This document shows, in pieces, positions 35,237 to 48,200 of a stretch of 64,000 nt of DNA. The DNA is from Cryptomeria japonica. Taxonomy: Eukaryota; Streptophyta; Pinopsida; Cupressales; Cupressaceae. Positions within the stretch are counted from its first letter, which is position 1; the number at the start of each line of letters is the position of its first letter. The translations under genes and the position numbers were made by a program. Location of the stretch: the NCBI RefSeq assembly GCF_030272615.1, contig NC_081409.1:525830475-525894474 (forward strand). The letters are read 5' to 3'. The notes below the pieces were generated by a model. It saw only the letters and a list, made by a program, of their open reading frames with translations. It did not search any database and was not told the DNA's origin.

Positions 35237-35727
35237 TAAGAAATGATTTCTGGATCAAGCCCTCTCCATCAAACTAAATGGGTGTTGTGTATAGCTTATT
35301 CCTTGGTATTTGAGAGCACACAATCAGTCAAATTTAGTCCCCCCATTTGGCCTATTCACTAAGAACAAAGAACAATAGTTTGTTTTACCACAAACAAAAA
35401 ATTAAAACTTGTCATTAGAGGTGTTGAGTGATGAATTGCCCCAACTGAAGGCATCAAAACACAAAGAGAAAAAAGAAAGAAGGCATCAATATATATATAC
35501 AAAATCGACTTATCTCTAGAACCCACAATTCATAGGGCATGAGGTTGACAATATGAGAATAAAACACACACCTACACCACAAAAAAAATATAATACAATG
35601 CCAAGGGAGACTTAGCCAGATGTAGAAACAACTCTAGGCATGCCAATTGATTCTACTCTTGTGTTTTATGAATCAACCCAACTGCAGAACACCATTAAAT
35701 ACTAATGGAGAGATAATAAATAAGAAC

Positions 35728-35766
<39 letters not shown>

Positions 35767-36440
35767 GAAAACCCCCTTCACGAAATAGTTTTTGCCACAG
35801 AAAGTGTTGCACAAAAAATTAAAGAACGTGAGAAAAACAACAATAAAGTGATAGAATAGTTGACCCTCATGGGTGGACCATCATCCCCCAGTATGACCTG
35901 AAAAGACCCGTTTTATCTTCCCTCCTAATCCCTCAACCCTTTGTTCACCTCAAGTTTTTGCCATTGTATTACCTCTTCTCTGAACCCCATCATGCAACCA
36001 TAGGGATTTCTAGGGTTCTTCTCATGCATTAGGGAGAATGTGAATCTGTTTTATTTATATTATTCAAGGAGGTGATGTGACTTAAGCGCTTCCCTTAGGA
36101 GTCGACTTGAGAAAATAAATATTAAAAATCCACTGTACTAAGAGGCTATGTGGGATTTTAAAATATTTCTCTAAGGCGCTCTTCCTTGTGAAATAATTAA
36201 GGAGTTTAAAATATGTTTAAAAAGGAAACACTAAAGATTGTAAGCATACCCTAGGCACCATGTGTATGCAAATTTAGAATAAACATTAAGAATAAATTAG
36301 TTAGTTTAAGAATATAAGGTTTAAAGAGGGCCTACTTGAATCTCCATAAAACTAAAGAGATTGGATTTATTTTAAAATGAAGTTATTTCTCTTTCATTTA
36401 GAATTATGAATATTCCCCTCTTACATAAGCCTAAGTTAAG
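35237..36440 (+). repeat. Dispersed 1.1-kb repeat, copy B
   Basis: Collinear with 1024-2122, same orientation. It is slightly longer because copy A lost about 70 bases. It contains a 32-base (AT)n run at 35729-35762. No coding capacity. The flanks are unrelated to those of copy A, so it is a dispersed element rather than a tandem duplication. Confidence 0.7.
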
Positions 36441-37209
36441 GATAACTAGCATACCTATATTTTATAAAAAAAAATCATGTAGAGGACGTCGAGAGATATC
36501 AATTTTATTTATTTTTTAAATAGCATTCATAAATATAAACAAATGACAAGATTTACTATTTAAAACAATTAAAACAAATATAAGGAACCTATTGCATTGA
36601 TCAATTGATGAGACATTGAAGCCTTATTTACAAGATAGATATACATGTAAGAAATTCAATGTGATAAAACCTACAACATAGCAATAAAATATAATAAAAC
36701 ATTGCTTTAAAATGAATAATTAATCAATCTTAATGTATTATTCACTATGCTATATGCTCTTTCCTTATCACTATTTTAATTGTATTATATAATTGATTAT
36801 GATAATCAATCAATCTTAGTTCATGATTCAATCATATCATATATAAAACTAAATATTCAATCAATTTCATTTATAACATGGTTTTATTTTTTACTTAATA
36901 TCGCTTAAGTGAACCTAACAATGACTCTAAAAATTCATCAAACACGATAGTATATTTGGAAAGTCAAATACTCTAAACCTCAGAGTAGATAAACTTCATG
37001 ATGATGGCTTTAATATTTAGCATTATAGTTCAATTTAATGTTCGATTAGGTTTAAGGTTAGCATTTAATTTGTGTTAAGGTTTTATAAGTGTAAGTGTGC
37101 AATTTCGGTTTAGGTTCAGAGTAGGGCTTCAATTTGGTTTAGTATTAGGGTTCAATTTTCTTTGGTGTTAGGGTAAAGGTTTAATTTGATTTAAGATTTA
37201 TGATGGATT
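36441..37209. other. Gene-free AT-rich stretch ending in telomere-like sequence
   Basis: AT-rich with no gene. From about 37020 it turns into GGTTTA/AGGGTTCAATTT phrases, the left edge of the telomere-like domain that resumes at 41884. Confidence 0.6.
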
Positions 37210-37494
37210 TGTTGGAGTAAATAGTTTTGACTATTTACATTTACTTAAGATTTAACTTAGGTAAAAACATTTAGTAAGTAGATGGATAATTGTAGAGTTA
37301 TATTTGGACTCTAACTCCTCCATATGGAGACACTTGTCTAAATCTCGTGTACTCTCATCACCTTCTCTTTCTAATTTAAACAAGGCTCTGTACATTTGTA
37401 CTCACCACATTTTAATACAATCTCATCTATTGAATCTCTCTTGTGTGGAGGATGTTCTACAAATTGTCTCCTAGGTTGGGTGGAGACACCTACA
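37210..37494 (+). repeat. 5' LTR of element C (285 bp)
   Basis: TGTTGGAGTAAATAG...GACACCTACA. The first ~240 bases align with 40284-40529 and the last ~45 with 41838-41883. Confidence 0.85.
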
Positions 37495-37507
37495 TAGTAT
37501 CATAGTC
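37495..37507 (+). other. Primer binding site of element C
   Basis: TAGTATCATAGTC, 10 of 13 identical to TGGTATCAGAGCC, immediately after the LTR. Confidence 0.65.
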
Positions 37508-40275
37508 TCCCATTATGCAACTCCTTCCTATTTAGAGAGCCTTCATCATTTTTAATTTTTGAGGTCCTAGATTGTCTTGATCTGTCTCGTGATTGGAGGC
37601 ATTCAATTTTTAAAGTACCTCATCCTTGGATTAGCCTTGTCATGTTTGATTGTAGTTAGATGATTTCATTCACTAGTGGCTTGCCTTTATTTTGTGATCA
37701 AATTTCTCTACCCTCAGTTATCAACCATTCGCCTCTATTGTAGTAGATTGCATGTTTCTAATAGGCATTGGTTCTTTCTTTCAAGAGTGACTAATGATAG
37801 TTTATAAGTGGAAGAATGTTGACTATTTTTGTCCTGGTGATTCTTGGCGTGCATCAATCTCTTGTTTAAACACGTGGGATTTATGTTAGACTCCAGCTTG
37901 AACGATATACTTGGGATCAAATCAACTATTTGTTTGGTCAAAGGCCCTTATTTGCATCGTTTCTTTGTGAGAGGTCGCATTTCCCACCATTGGAGTATTC
38001 AACTTGATCATGGATTTGCATAATTAAGAAAGACACTTTGTCGTGAGGAAGATTACTTGGCTTATGTGATCTATTATGACTACTCACCAAAGGTGTTTTT
38101 GCCTGTTTTTGGTCGTGTAACTACATTGACCTTCATTTGGTTTGGTACTCAAGTTCACTAGTTAACCTCCATATTTTCCATGTGATTTTACATTTGACAG
38201 ATTGGCTCCATTAGACCCATATCATTCATTTCATTAGTGCATCAAAAGAATTTGGGCATCTTGTTTTTCAGCATCGATTTGCAAAACATGATTGGGTGGA
38301 GAGACTCCTTCTAAGGCTACATTTTTCCTTAGACAAACATATAAACTTTTCCTTGAAGGTTAGTGCATTTATTGTGAAAGGCATGTCTTTGTGGTTGGCC
38401 TATTGATGAGGATCTTATCGTCCTCCATGGAGGATATCCTTACAATGATTATAGTTGTCATTTTTTATTTTCTTATATGTTGTTTATGATTTGAGTCATA
38501 CCCTCAATTTCTTGGATCAACATATTCATCGTAGTGGCAGATTCATTATTAAAAATTCCTAGATTCATTTTTCCTTACAACACATTGTTTGAGTAGCGTT
38601 GATATACTGGCCTTCTTCACTCCTTTGTTGGTGCATTTATTATGTGATTTATTTCTCCATGTGATGTGATTCGATCATCCTTGGTCATTGGACCCATATT
38701 TAATGCTTGTGACTTGAGGTATCTTATATTATTGAGTGTTTTTGGTTCATAGTACCCTCACATTTGTCTTGGTAGGCATTCATATTTGCTAGTCGTTTTC
38801 CTTGCCAATATGGATCAACTTCAATTTTTTGCAAGATCTAAATAATTCATTTTGTCGATTCAATACATTTATTGTTGTTGCCCATAGTATGTGTTGTGGT
38901 AGAGCATCATGATTTGATCTCAGTTTAATCATGGGTCAATTGTGTCTGCCTTCATATTCAATGCCACCAAATCTTGCATGTGGCGATTTCATGAAAATTT
39001 GTTTGTGAAAGTGGTTATGAGTATTGGGGTGGCATGCAGAGCCACCACTAGACCCTACCACTACCCTGCTTATTGGTGCCCTTTTTGTTATGGGGGGAAT
39101 TTTCTCTGACTTGCTGAGTTGATGGTCCCATTAAGGACCAAACCCTCGCCCCTTGATGCTTAACAAGGGTGGGCCATTTTTTTTTGCCTTTGAGCCCTAA
39201 TCACATTTTTTCTTCAAATGGCCATAACTTGGACTTTCAGAGTCTATTTTTAGCAAACAAAGTATCAGACCAAAAAGGTGGTTCTACGCACTATTCATTG
39301 ATGAAATTTTTTTGTAAGCACATTCTTGTAGACACATTGAGATGCAATTTCACACCATGTATTTAGGGATTTTGCACAAATTGTGCCATATTATTGTACT
39401 CACATTGTACTATAAAGTGTCAAAGGTTGTGTAGAGCCTTTGTTGTTTTTCCATCACAACTTTCTCAAAGAGAGTGTAACTCAATGACAATAGATTAACC
39501 AATGGGATTCATGCCTCATGTGTGTGTAGTTTTGTGCACACCCTTTGTTTAGTTGCAAGTACTATCTTGGTTACTTCGGACCTTGAATTGGTTGGTGACA
39601 GGATTTCAGTGAACTATCATGATTCTCCCTAGTCAACATTATAGAGGATATATATTGTTCGTGTCAATGATTCTTTGGTTTCACTTTAAGTGAATCGACA
39701 TACTCTTACATTCTTGTTTTATGGAGGTAATCATCCTCAGTTGATCTTGGATCTTTAGAATATTTTGCTCATACTTTCACCTTGAATTGGTTGAGTAGTG
39801 ATGATGGGATCACTTAGGCAACCTCGTCGGTTGCACAATGATTTGAAGGTCACTCATGCAAATTTGTTTGTCATCTGTATTTTTTATTGACATATGTTAT
39901 TGCCATTGTTGTCATTTGATTATTGTTCAAGTAGTGTTATTTGGGGCACTTATGCAGATTGTTGTCTTCATGATCTTGATCATCATCTTTTTTAGAGGAG
40001 GATCTTCAGTTACAACCCCATATCAGTCTTTGACAATTGTCTACAACTTTGAGCTTTAGTGATGTTCTTCATACTTTTAGGACATCATTTTGGAGGCTTC
40101 TTAGTCTTTAAATGTTCTATTTTTGGAGAGGAATTTCTCCCACATGGTTTTTCTCCTTTTCTTCGTTAGTGAGAGAATGATTTGCATTGTATTGTACATG
40201 AGTACCTAACATGGATTTGTTTCCAAAATCATAAGGCATCCCATATCACATGCTTTACTCCCTAAGTTTCACTTA

Positions 40276-40283
40276 AGGGGGGT
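40276..40283 (+). other. Polypurine tract of element C
   Basis: AAGGGGGG immediately before TGTTGGAG, the 3' LTR start. Confidence 0.75.
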
Positions 40284-40529
40284 GTTGGAGTAAATAATTT
40301 TGACTATTTAACTTTACTTAAGTTTGACTTAAGTAACAACATTTATCAAGTAGAAGGATAATTGTAGAGTTATATTTGGACTCTAACTCTTCCAAATGGA
40401 GACTTTTCTCCAAATCCTATGTACTCTTATCGCCTACTCTTTCCTATTTAAGAAAGGCTCCTTGTACATTTGTGTTCGCCTCATTTCAATACAATCTCAT
40501 GTGTTAAATCTCTCTTAATTGTGGAGGAT
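40284..40529 (+). repeat. 3' LTR of element C, left part
   Basis: Matches 37210-37455. It breaks off after GTGGAGGAT where element D begins. The remainder is at 41838-41883. Confidence 0.85.
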
Positions 40530-41837
40530 TTCTCCAGGTGGATATTTTCACCAAAAATTAAAATGTTCCAAATGCTCTAAAAAAAAAATGGCACCATGTC
40601 AAGGTGCTTGGTGAAACGAACCAAATGCAACTTGAACGAGCTCAAATGGAGTTCGTTCGCAAAAGTTATGGCCAATCAAAGTTTGGTCAAATATGGAACT
40701 TAGGTAGGAACTTTAGCCAAAAATTTCATCATCTTGGAATCAAGAGAAAGTGGCCTCAAATTGAAGGGTTCATTAAGACAATCTTGACGCTATTTGAACC
40801 ACGTCAATTGGAGTCTGTATGAGCAAGATATGGCCAATCAAAGTTTCCAAAAGGAAGGGTTGACTACGTATGAACATTGATGTGGTAGGTAGAGGTGTTA
40901 GTGATGTGGCATGTACAGTTAGTATGATGGTGTGGTAGGAGCAGTGAGTTGGTGCTGACATGGGCCAATCAAAAGCCATTTTCAAAAATGTATATGGGCT
41001 AATATCTATTTACCCCCTATTCAAAGATTGAGTGAGTTAAATGGGAAGGCTGGCGGTTAGAATCATCAACTTCCCCTTCCCCTAATAGCACTCTCAACCG
41101 CTATGTTAGTAGTCTCTTCGGAAACATAAGGGGTAATGATTATTTTTATTCATCCTAGTGAATGGTTTCCCGATAACAAAGGGTTATGAGCAAATCAAAT
41201 AGCATTAAACCCTTTATTCATGCAAACTCAAACTTGTAATATGATAAAGATATAAGGGGCTCGAATTAAGTGGAACCATAAAAACTTATAAGCCCATTTT
41301 TTAAAAGATTATAGGGGCTTAATTTAGGAGATTGGCAAAATATTTTGTTAACCCTTATATATAACGTAAAAGTGTATATAAGGGAGAAATTGTGAGAGTT
41401 TGAGGAGATAAATATTGGAGAGCTACACAACTTTGAGAAGTTATCTTGTGATAGTGAATTGTTCATCTCTATGCATTGGGAGCTAAGTCAAGCTCGTTGT
41501 ACTTGAGAGAGAAGGAATTTTGTAATTTATTATCATCCGAGGAGACGTGTGGAGACTTTGTACCAATTTGAAGACCTTGTAACCTTTTTCTGGAGCATAA
41601 TCAAGGATTGGTCACTCTATTGGAGAGAGACCTAGAGACGTAGCCATTTGGTGAACTCCGTTATAAACTTGTGTTTTCTTATCTTCTCTTCTTTTTTTGT
41701 TGTTAATTTGTTGTTAAATTATTGTGATGTTTATTTAAGCATTCAAATTCCAATTTATGTTCTTAAGACCTTCAGTTACTCGTTTCAATAAGTTAACATT
41801 TCACATGCAAATATCATAGAACCTAATAAGTACATCA
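40530..41837 (+). mobile_element. Element D: 1.3-kb solo-LTR-like insertion inside the 3' LTR of element C
   Basis: AGGAT is duplicated at 40525-40529 and 41838-41842, giving a 5-bp target duplication exactly at the break. The right end is ...TACATCA and the left end is TTCTCC, so the usual TG start is either mutated or misplaced. Inside there is a TATA box at 41375-41380 (GTGTATATAAGGG) and a leader-like tail, and the phrase GGCCAATCAAAGTTT occurs twice. No coding capacity. A solo LTR is the simplest reading. Confidence 0.7.
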
Positions 41838-41883
41838 AGGATGTTCTACAAATTGTCTCTTGGGTTGGGTGGAGACACCTAAA
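41838..41883 (+). repeat. 3' LTR of element C, right part
   Basis: ATGTTCTACAAATTGTCTC... to GACACCTAAA, matching the last 45 bases of the 5' LTR. Confidence 0.8.
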
Positions 41884-43489
41884 GGATTATATTATATTAG
41901 TTTAAAAATATTTAATGAGGACATATTAATTAGAAATAAGATCACTTGATAATACACTAATTAAGGTTGTCATTTAATTTAAAAATCATTAAATAGGGTT
42001 AGTATAAGGCTCAATTCAAGGTTTGGGGTTAAGGTTCAATTTGGTTGAGTGTTAAGGTAAGGGTTCAATCTGGTTTAATTTGTAATTCAATTTATAGTTA
42101 AGGTTATGGCACAATTTGGTTTTTTTAAGCTGATTATTTCTATATCTTCAACGTGATTCTCCATGACATAAAGATTTGGGTTTAATTTGATTTAGCGTTT
42201 AGGCTCAATTTGGTGTAGGTTGATTTTGAATTTGATTTCAAATATAATTTATCTTAGGGTTCCATTTGGTTTAGTGCTAAGGTTCAATTTGGTATAGGAT
42301 TAAGGTTAAAAGTGGTTTTGTCTTAGGGTTCAATTTGATTTGATTAGGATTAGGATTAGAGTTGGGGTAAAATATGATTTATTGTTTAGTTATTTTTAGG
42401 GTTAGGGTTCAGTTTAGTTTAGTGTTACGTTTATGGTAGATTTTGGTTCATGGTTAGGGTTAACAAAATTTATTTAGGTTTGTTATTAAGATTATGGTTA
42501 TAGGTAAATTGAGGGTTAGGGTTACAATTAAATTTGTTTTAGGGTTAGGGTTTGATTTGGTTTAGTTTTAGAGTTAAGTATCGATTTAGTTTAGGATTTG
42601 GGTTCAATTTGGTTCAGGGTAATATTTCAAGGGACCTCTTGGTCTATTTTTGTTTCTTTTTTATAGATGATGGAGTGATTCAAAACATTAATTCAAAAAA
42701 TTATCACCTAATTAAATTTGAAAGAATTTAATAATAATTACATGATAATTTATGAATCAATATTTCTAGACTTTTCAAGATCCATTTTTTTTAATGATGG
42801 ACTATATTATGTATATGTGAACATCATGAAATTTTACCATCCTTCATCACATGCCAAGACTTAATATTAAATTATTTTTATTGTTCATGGAAAGATATAG
42901 ATATGTTTGCCCAATTTCTTTTCTAATCATATTGGTTCACTTTAGGGAACTTATAAAAGTTTATATATAATAAGAAGAAAGAAATCTTTATAGATTTTTT
43001 CAAAATAATAATTTCCTTACTATATTCATATTTATAGATATAGAAAAATAATTCTAATATAATCTTAATTTATTTTTAGTAATTAAATTATAGAAATATC
43101 ATGGAATTGAGAATTGAATGTAAAGGCAAGTAATAGATATATGAAAAATAACAATTTTATTACTATATTGATATTTATAAATCTGAAAAAAAATACTTTT
43201 GACATGATCTTAATTTATTAAGTACTTAAATTTTAGAAATATCATATAATTAAAACTATAGAAACATCTTTATTCTTATTAGTTGTTGATTTATTTATTC
43301 ATAGAGTTCAATTTAGTTTATGGTTAAGGTTTATGTTTTTTTAGTGTTATAGAGGTCAATTTGGTTTAGGTTTAAGATTTAATTTGGTTTATAATCTTAA
43401 TTTATTTTAAGTAGTTAAATTATAAAAATATTATGGAATTAAGAATTGAATTTAAAGACAATAAATAGATATTTAAATAAAATGATAAC
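41884..43489. repeat. Telomere-like and AT-rich repeat domain, left part
   Basis: 41990-42640 is made of degenerate units of about 20-24 bases, of the type TTAGGGTTCAATTTGGTTTA. From 42640 to 43489 AT-rich units take over (phrases such as CATGGAATTGAGAATTGAATGTAAAGG at 43100 and 43430, and TACTATATTGATATTTATAAAT). No gene. The same phrases recur at 51520-53639, so the domain is split by LINE-3. Confidence 0.7.
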
Positions 43490-43494
43490 TTTTT

Positions 43495-45217
43495 TATTTT
43501 TTTCAATAAAAGTGGAGGACCACTAATTTTATTAATTATAAATTTATACAATCCTGGTTCAAAGAGCACTAGTAGGAAAGGACCAGGCAAAGAAAACCTC
43601 TGGTCTTGCTCATAAAAATCCCATTGGGAAGATAATGTGACCGATTTGCATTGAAGTAGAGAAGTGAAATCTCCAAACCAGCCCCATCCCATCCCAAAAA
43701 GCCATATAAGCCAATACCAGCTACAAAGATAACACCTAGCCCCCCAAAATCTGTGAAGCAGATACAAAATTGCCAAAGAAGAAGCCAAGCAAATGAGCAT
43801 CAAGAGTGCGGAAACCAAGTACTAGAACCCTCATCTAGAGCGGGCAACATCCCCTCAGACTGGGAAGCAACCACAATTTGAATATCTAGAGCAACCACCT
43901 ACAGAGGCTCAACTACTCTTGGAAGAGACATAACTGCCTTCATCGAATCAAGGAGGAAATGTATACCCGAAAAAAACATTAACAATTGCAACCAAAGTAT
44001 CTGGAGAAACATGATCTAAAAAAGCTACAAGAGCAAACATCGTGTCATCATATTTGTCAAAAATCAAACCACCTCTTAAAAGTGAAATTAATTCACAATG
44101 TCAGCCATTACATAGTAATTCAAACCGAGATTAAAAACCACCTTAAGGAAAAGCACCAAGCTCAAAATGATAAGAAGACAGAGCATTATCCAAATCAGAA
44201 GCAGAATAAAAAGAGGGATGAAAGTATGCTTCCAATAATGCCCGAACCAAAGAAGCAGACAAGAGCATATCCATACACACAGTAATAAAACGAGAAGCAA
44301 ATTTAGCAAGGAAAATATTAGCATTCTCCACCAACCACCGTCTGCCCACCACCTTGCGAATAGCAAGAGTAAACTCCAAAGAATGAAGTTTAAACAACCT
44401 ACCAAGATTCTCATCATCAAAGGCATGAGGATCCTAAAAATCACACTACTTAACATGCAAATAAATTTTGTAACCAGCAGCCTCCATCACAAAAAAAATG
44501 CAAGGAAAAATAAGACAAAAAGCAGAATGTCGCGAGCATATAAAAGAGAAGAGAAACATCATTAATAATTAAGCTTATCGCACAAACAGCCATAGAATGA
44601 CACAAGTATAACATAAATGATTCAAGATTAAGGATCCACACAAGCCATATTCCAAACAACATACCAACAAGCACACATAGACCACCACCTTTGAGGAAGA
44701 TAATTAATAAACAATGCCTACATAAAAAGAAATGAGAAGCATCATTAATAAGAAAGCATTGGACCCACAGCCATTAAATGATAGGAAATGATACAAGGTC
44801 AGATATTCACACGAGCCAAATCCCAATCGCCATGCCAACAAGCACACACAAGTCGCCACATCAGAGGACGAAAATCATTAAACAATGCCAAGTAACAAAG
44901 ATATTGTGCCAACCGCCACATCTGAGGATGATAATCACTAAACAATGCCGAGTAACAGAGATATCATATGAGCATGGTAGTACAAGAGATATGAAACCCC
45001 TCAATCAGTACGGTACCCCATGAAACAAATCAGCTCAAGAGCTAAGAACCGGCCAACACATCCCTTGAAATTATGAACAAGCATGCAAATTTAATGTAAT
45101 GAAGTAAAGAGGCCAAAAAAGCCCCTTACATCATCCCACTAAAATGCATACATATTAACAAATCCAAGCAAAATGCAAGATCGAGGCAAAGCTAAAGAGT
45201 ATGACCAAAAGGGAAAC
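43495..45217 (-). other. LINE-3 3' region with possible decayed ORF3 and tandem repeats
   Basis: About 1.7 kb lies between the RNase H stop and the 3' end. At 43800-44430 (minus) broken frames give protein-like stretches such as ALVAFLDHVSPDTLVAI and GRRWLVENANIFLAKFAS. At about 44545-44955 a ~180-bp unit is repeated two to three times (landmark AAACAATGCC). This position matches ORF3 of LINE-1 and LINE-2, but no sequence similarity to it is visible to me. Confidence 0.35.
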
Positions 45218-48200
45218 TTATGACCTCGAAGGCAAAGGAGGCAAACAATTCTCATCAATATCTACCAAAGATTGAATATTCTCATTTAAGGCCTTATTCG
45301 CCAAAAAATCAGCGATGAAATTAGCCTCTCTATAACAATGAGAAATAGAAAAAGAGTTAAATAACTTAAGCTGCGAGAAAACCTTATCCAACCAGTATTA
45401 TAAATGCCTAGAATTACAAGTTTGATTAGTAATCACATAAAATATCACTAAAGAATCTCCTTCAATCACAACATCTTTAAGATTTAATGAAATTAGCAAA
45501 TCTAACCCAGCAGAGAGAGCATAAATTTTTGCCACATTATTAGTCCCATCTGGAATACACTAACACCTAGCTTTAATAATGATGGAACTATCATCAGTAA
45601 CCACAACCCCAATAGAAGATTTCTTCGGATTGCCACGAGAAGCACCATCAAAATTTAACTTAAACTTGAATCTGGGAGGGGGTAACCAACACACCTCTTT
45701 TCAGTTAATTGAAGAAATCATTTTCTTAGAAATAGCCCCCTGAGAAGGAAGTAAATGCAAAGCCAACCATTGCCTCATGATCCAGCTATCCCAAGAGGTG
45801 AAAGTGCATCTAGAGCTCATACCTTTATAAATAAAAGCCAAAGCAGATTCAAAAATGGATTTCTCAATACAGAAAAGAACATCTGACAGTGAGAAAACCA
45901 TCTTCCTAAAGATTCTATTGTTCCTTTCTAGTCAAATCTTCCAAATTAGAATAGAAGGGATAATAATCCACAAACAAGCATAAAAAGAATATGAACATAA
46001 AGATGACCAACCCCTAAATTGGGACCGAAGATCCCTACATAACGCCACAGACCAATTTAATTTATCAAAAATCCAATACCAACATTCTGAAGCAAAAGGA
46101 CAATGAAGAAAAAGATGATCAGCCAATTCCAAGAAACAACCACACAAAACACAAGGAAAGACAATAGTGATGCCAAATCTATCCAACCGCATACCAGTGA
46201 GAACTCTATCCTAGACAGCTAGCCATGCAAAAGTTCCTGCTTTTGGAAGACAGGCGATGTGCCAAAATAGTCTAGAGGGCCATACATCCCCCCTACAATT
46301 AGTAGATAAATACTTATATCCATCTTTAACCAAATACTCCTCAGACTTAGAATGAACCCAAATTAGCTCATCATCAGAATCAGAAAAGACAAGTTGATGC
46401 TTACTTAATTCCTCAACATATGCAGACTTGAGCTCTTGATCAACTGGGAAAGAATCTATTGATTTCCATCTGGCAATTGGCACAGGACCAGAAAACTCCA
46501 CATAAAAATAATGAGCCACAAAATGCCCCAAGAATATTTTAATTGAGACATGAGAATCGTCCAATCTCTAAGACTAGTCAGAGCAGAAAAACCATTCCAA
46601 ACCTCCTCCTAAAATCTAGCTTTTCAACCATTGTGCACAAGCCAAGATAAACCAGGAAAAATAACAGATCTACATTCAGACATGAGATTCCAAATTGCAG
46701 AACCCTTGGGAAGTGAGGAGGTAGTAAAAATAGCCTCCCTGGGACAATCTCCTAAATATTTAGCAAATAAAATAGATGCCCACTTAGAAGAAGGTTGTTT
46801 ATATAATTTCCACACTAACTTAGCTCCTAAAGCCAAATTCTGCTTACTTAAATCTCTAATACCAACACCTCCCCTATCCTTTAGAGAGAAAACCTTATCC
46901 CAAGCCAACAAAGGAATTTGAGCCCTATTATTCACATTATCATTCCACAAGAATGACCTTAGAATTGACTATAAATTATTAATTGCTTTCTTGGGAGCCT
47001 TTAAAATGAACATCAGATAAATAGGAACCACATTCAAAATAGCCTTAATAAGCACTATCTTACCTGGAAAAGTAAGCCACTTATGAGTTAAAGAAAGAGT
47101 CCTTGATGAAACGGAAGCAGAGATTCTATCCCAAAAGTTATGCTTTTCAGAACCAATATAAAAAGGAATCCCTAAATACTTGCAAGGAAATTGACCAACA
47201 TTAAAACCCCAAAAGTTAACCAACCTCAATTGTACCAAGGGAGAAACATTAAGAAAGAAAACCTTAGATGTATCACTATTCACCTTCTGACCAGAGAAAG
47301 CTGAATAATCTATAATAATCTTACTAATAACTTTTGCCTCATTCATAGTGGCATGTCCAAACAGTAAAGTATCATTTACAAAAAGACATTGTGAGTGTCT
47401 AATAGCCATATTTGGGATACTAATACCCTTCCAAAGACCATTCTCCCTTGTAGCCAAGATAGCTCTGCTAAAGGCTTCAGCCAAGATAATAAACAAGAAA
47501 CAAGACACGGGATCTCCTTGCCTAAGGCCTCTGGAAGAAGCAAAAAAACCACACGGAGAGCCATTCAAAATCATAGAAAACCTAGCAGTAGAAATACATG
47601 CATGAATCCATCTCACCCACTTGACCCCCAAACTAAACTTTTTAAGAACAGACAATAGAGCTTGACAGCTAACCCTCTCATAAGATTTCATCATATCTAA
47701 CTTAAGAATCAAAGAATGAATAGAAAGATGAGAGATAGAATGCAAAACCTCATGAGCCACAATGACCCCTTCTGCAGTCTCACTACCAGGAACAAAACCA
47801 CCTTGCTCACTCGAAATAATCTAGGGGATGAGCTTGGCAAGTCTCACAAAGATTGCCTTAGTAATTATCTTATATAATGTATTACATAAAGCAATTGGAC
47901 GAAAATCTACAAAAGACTTAGGATTCTCTGTTTTAGGAATGGTGGCAATAAGAGTAGTGTTTAATTCTTTCAGAATAGACCTATTACACATAGCCTCCTC
48001 TAAGACAAGAAGAAGCTCATCCCCAAGAAAAGACCAACACTTTTGAAATAACAGAGCAGTAACATCTAGCCCTGGAGCCTTGTCATGCGCCATAGAAAAA
48101 ACAACCTCTTTAACCTCATGACTGGAAAAAGGACCCATTAGCATTTTATTATCCTCTACAAAAATAAGTTGAGGAATAACCGAAGCAAAACTATCATCAA

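Larger units (their letters stand above)
37210..41883 (+). mobile_element. Element C: copia-type LTR element with a nested insertion
   Basis: The 5' LTR (37210-37494) and the 3' LTR (40284-40529 plus 41838-41883) match. The flanks are identical, GGATT at 37205-37209 and 41884-41888. A primer binding site and a polypurine tract are in place. The 2.8-kb interior (37495-40275) has only short frames and no pol motif that I recognise, so it is a non-autonomous or fully decayed element. It inserted into the telomere-like repeat domain. Confidence 0.85.

Noticed and set aside
1024-36440. The two 1.1-kb repeats as LTRs of a 35-kb element
   Set aside because: No TG...CA ends, no primer site or polypurine tract next to them, and many independent elements lie between them.
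44088-44456. 122-codon minus-strand frame rich in Leu/Ile/Val, like a membrane protein
   Set aside because: It overlaps, in another frame, a more protein-like decayed frame of LINE-3. Its hydrophobicity comes from AT-rich composition.
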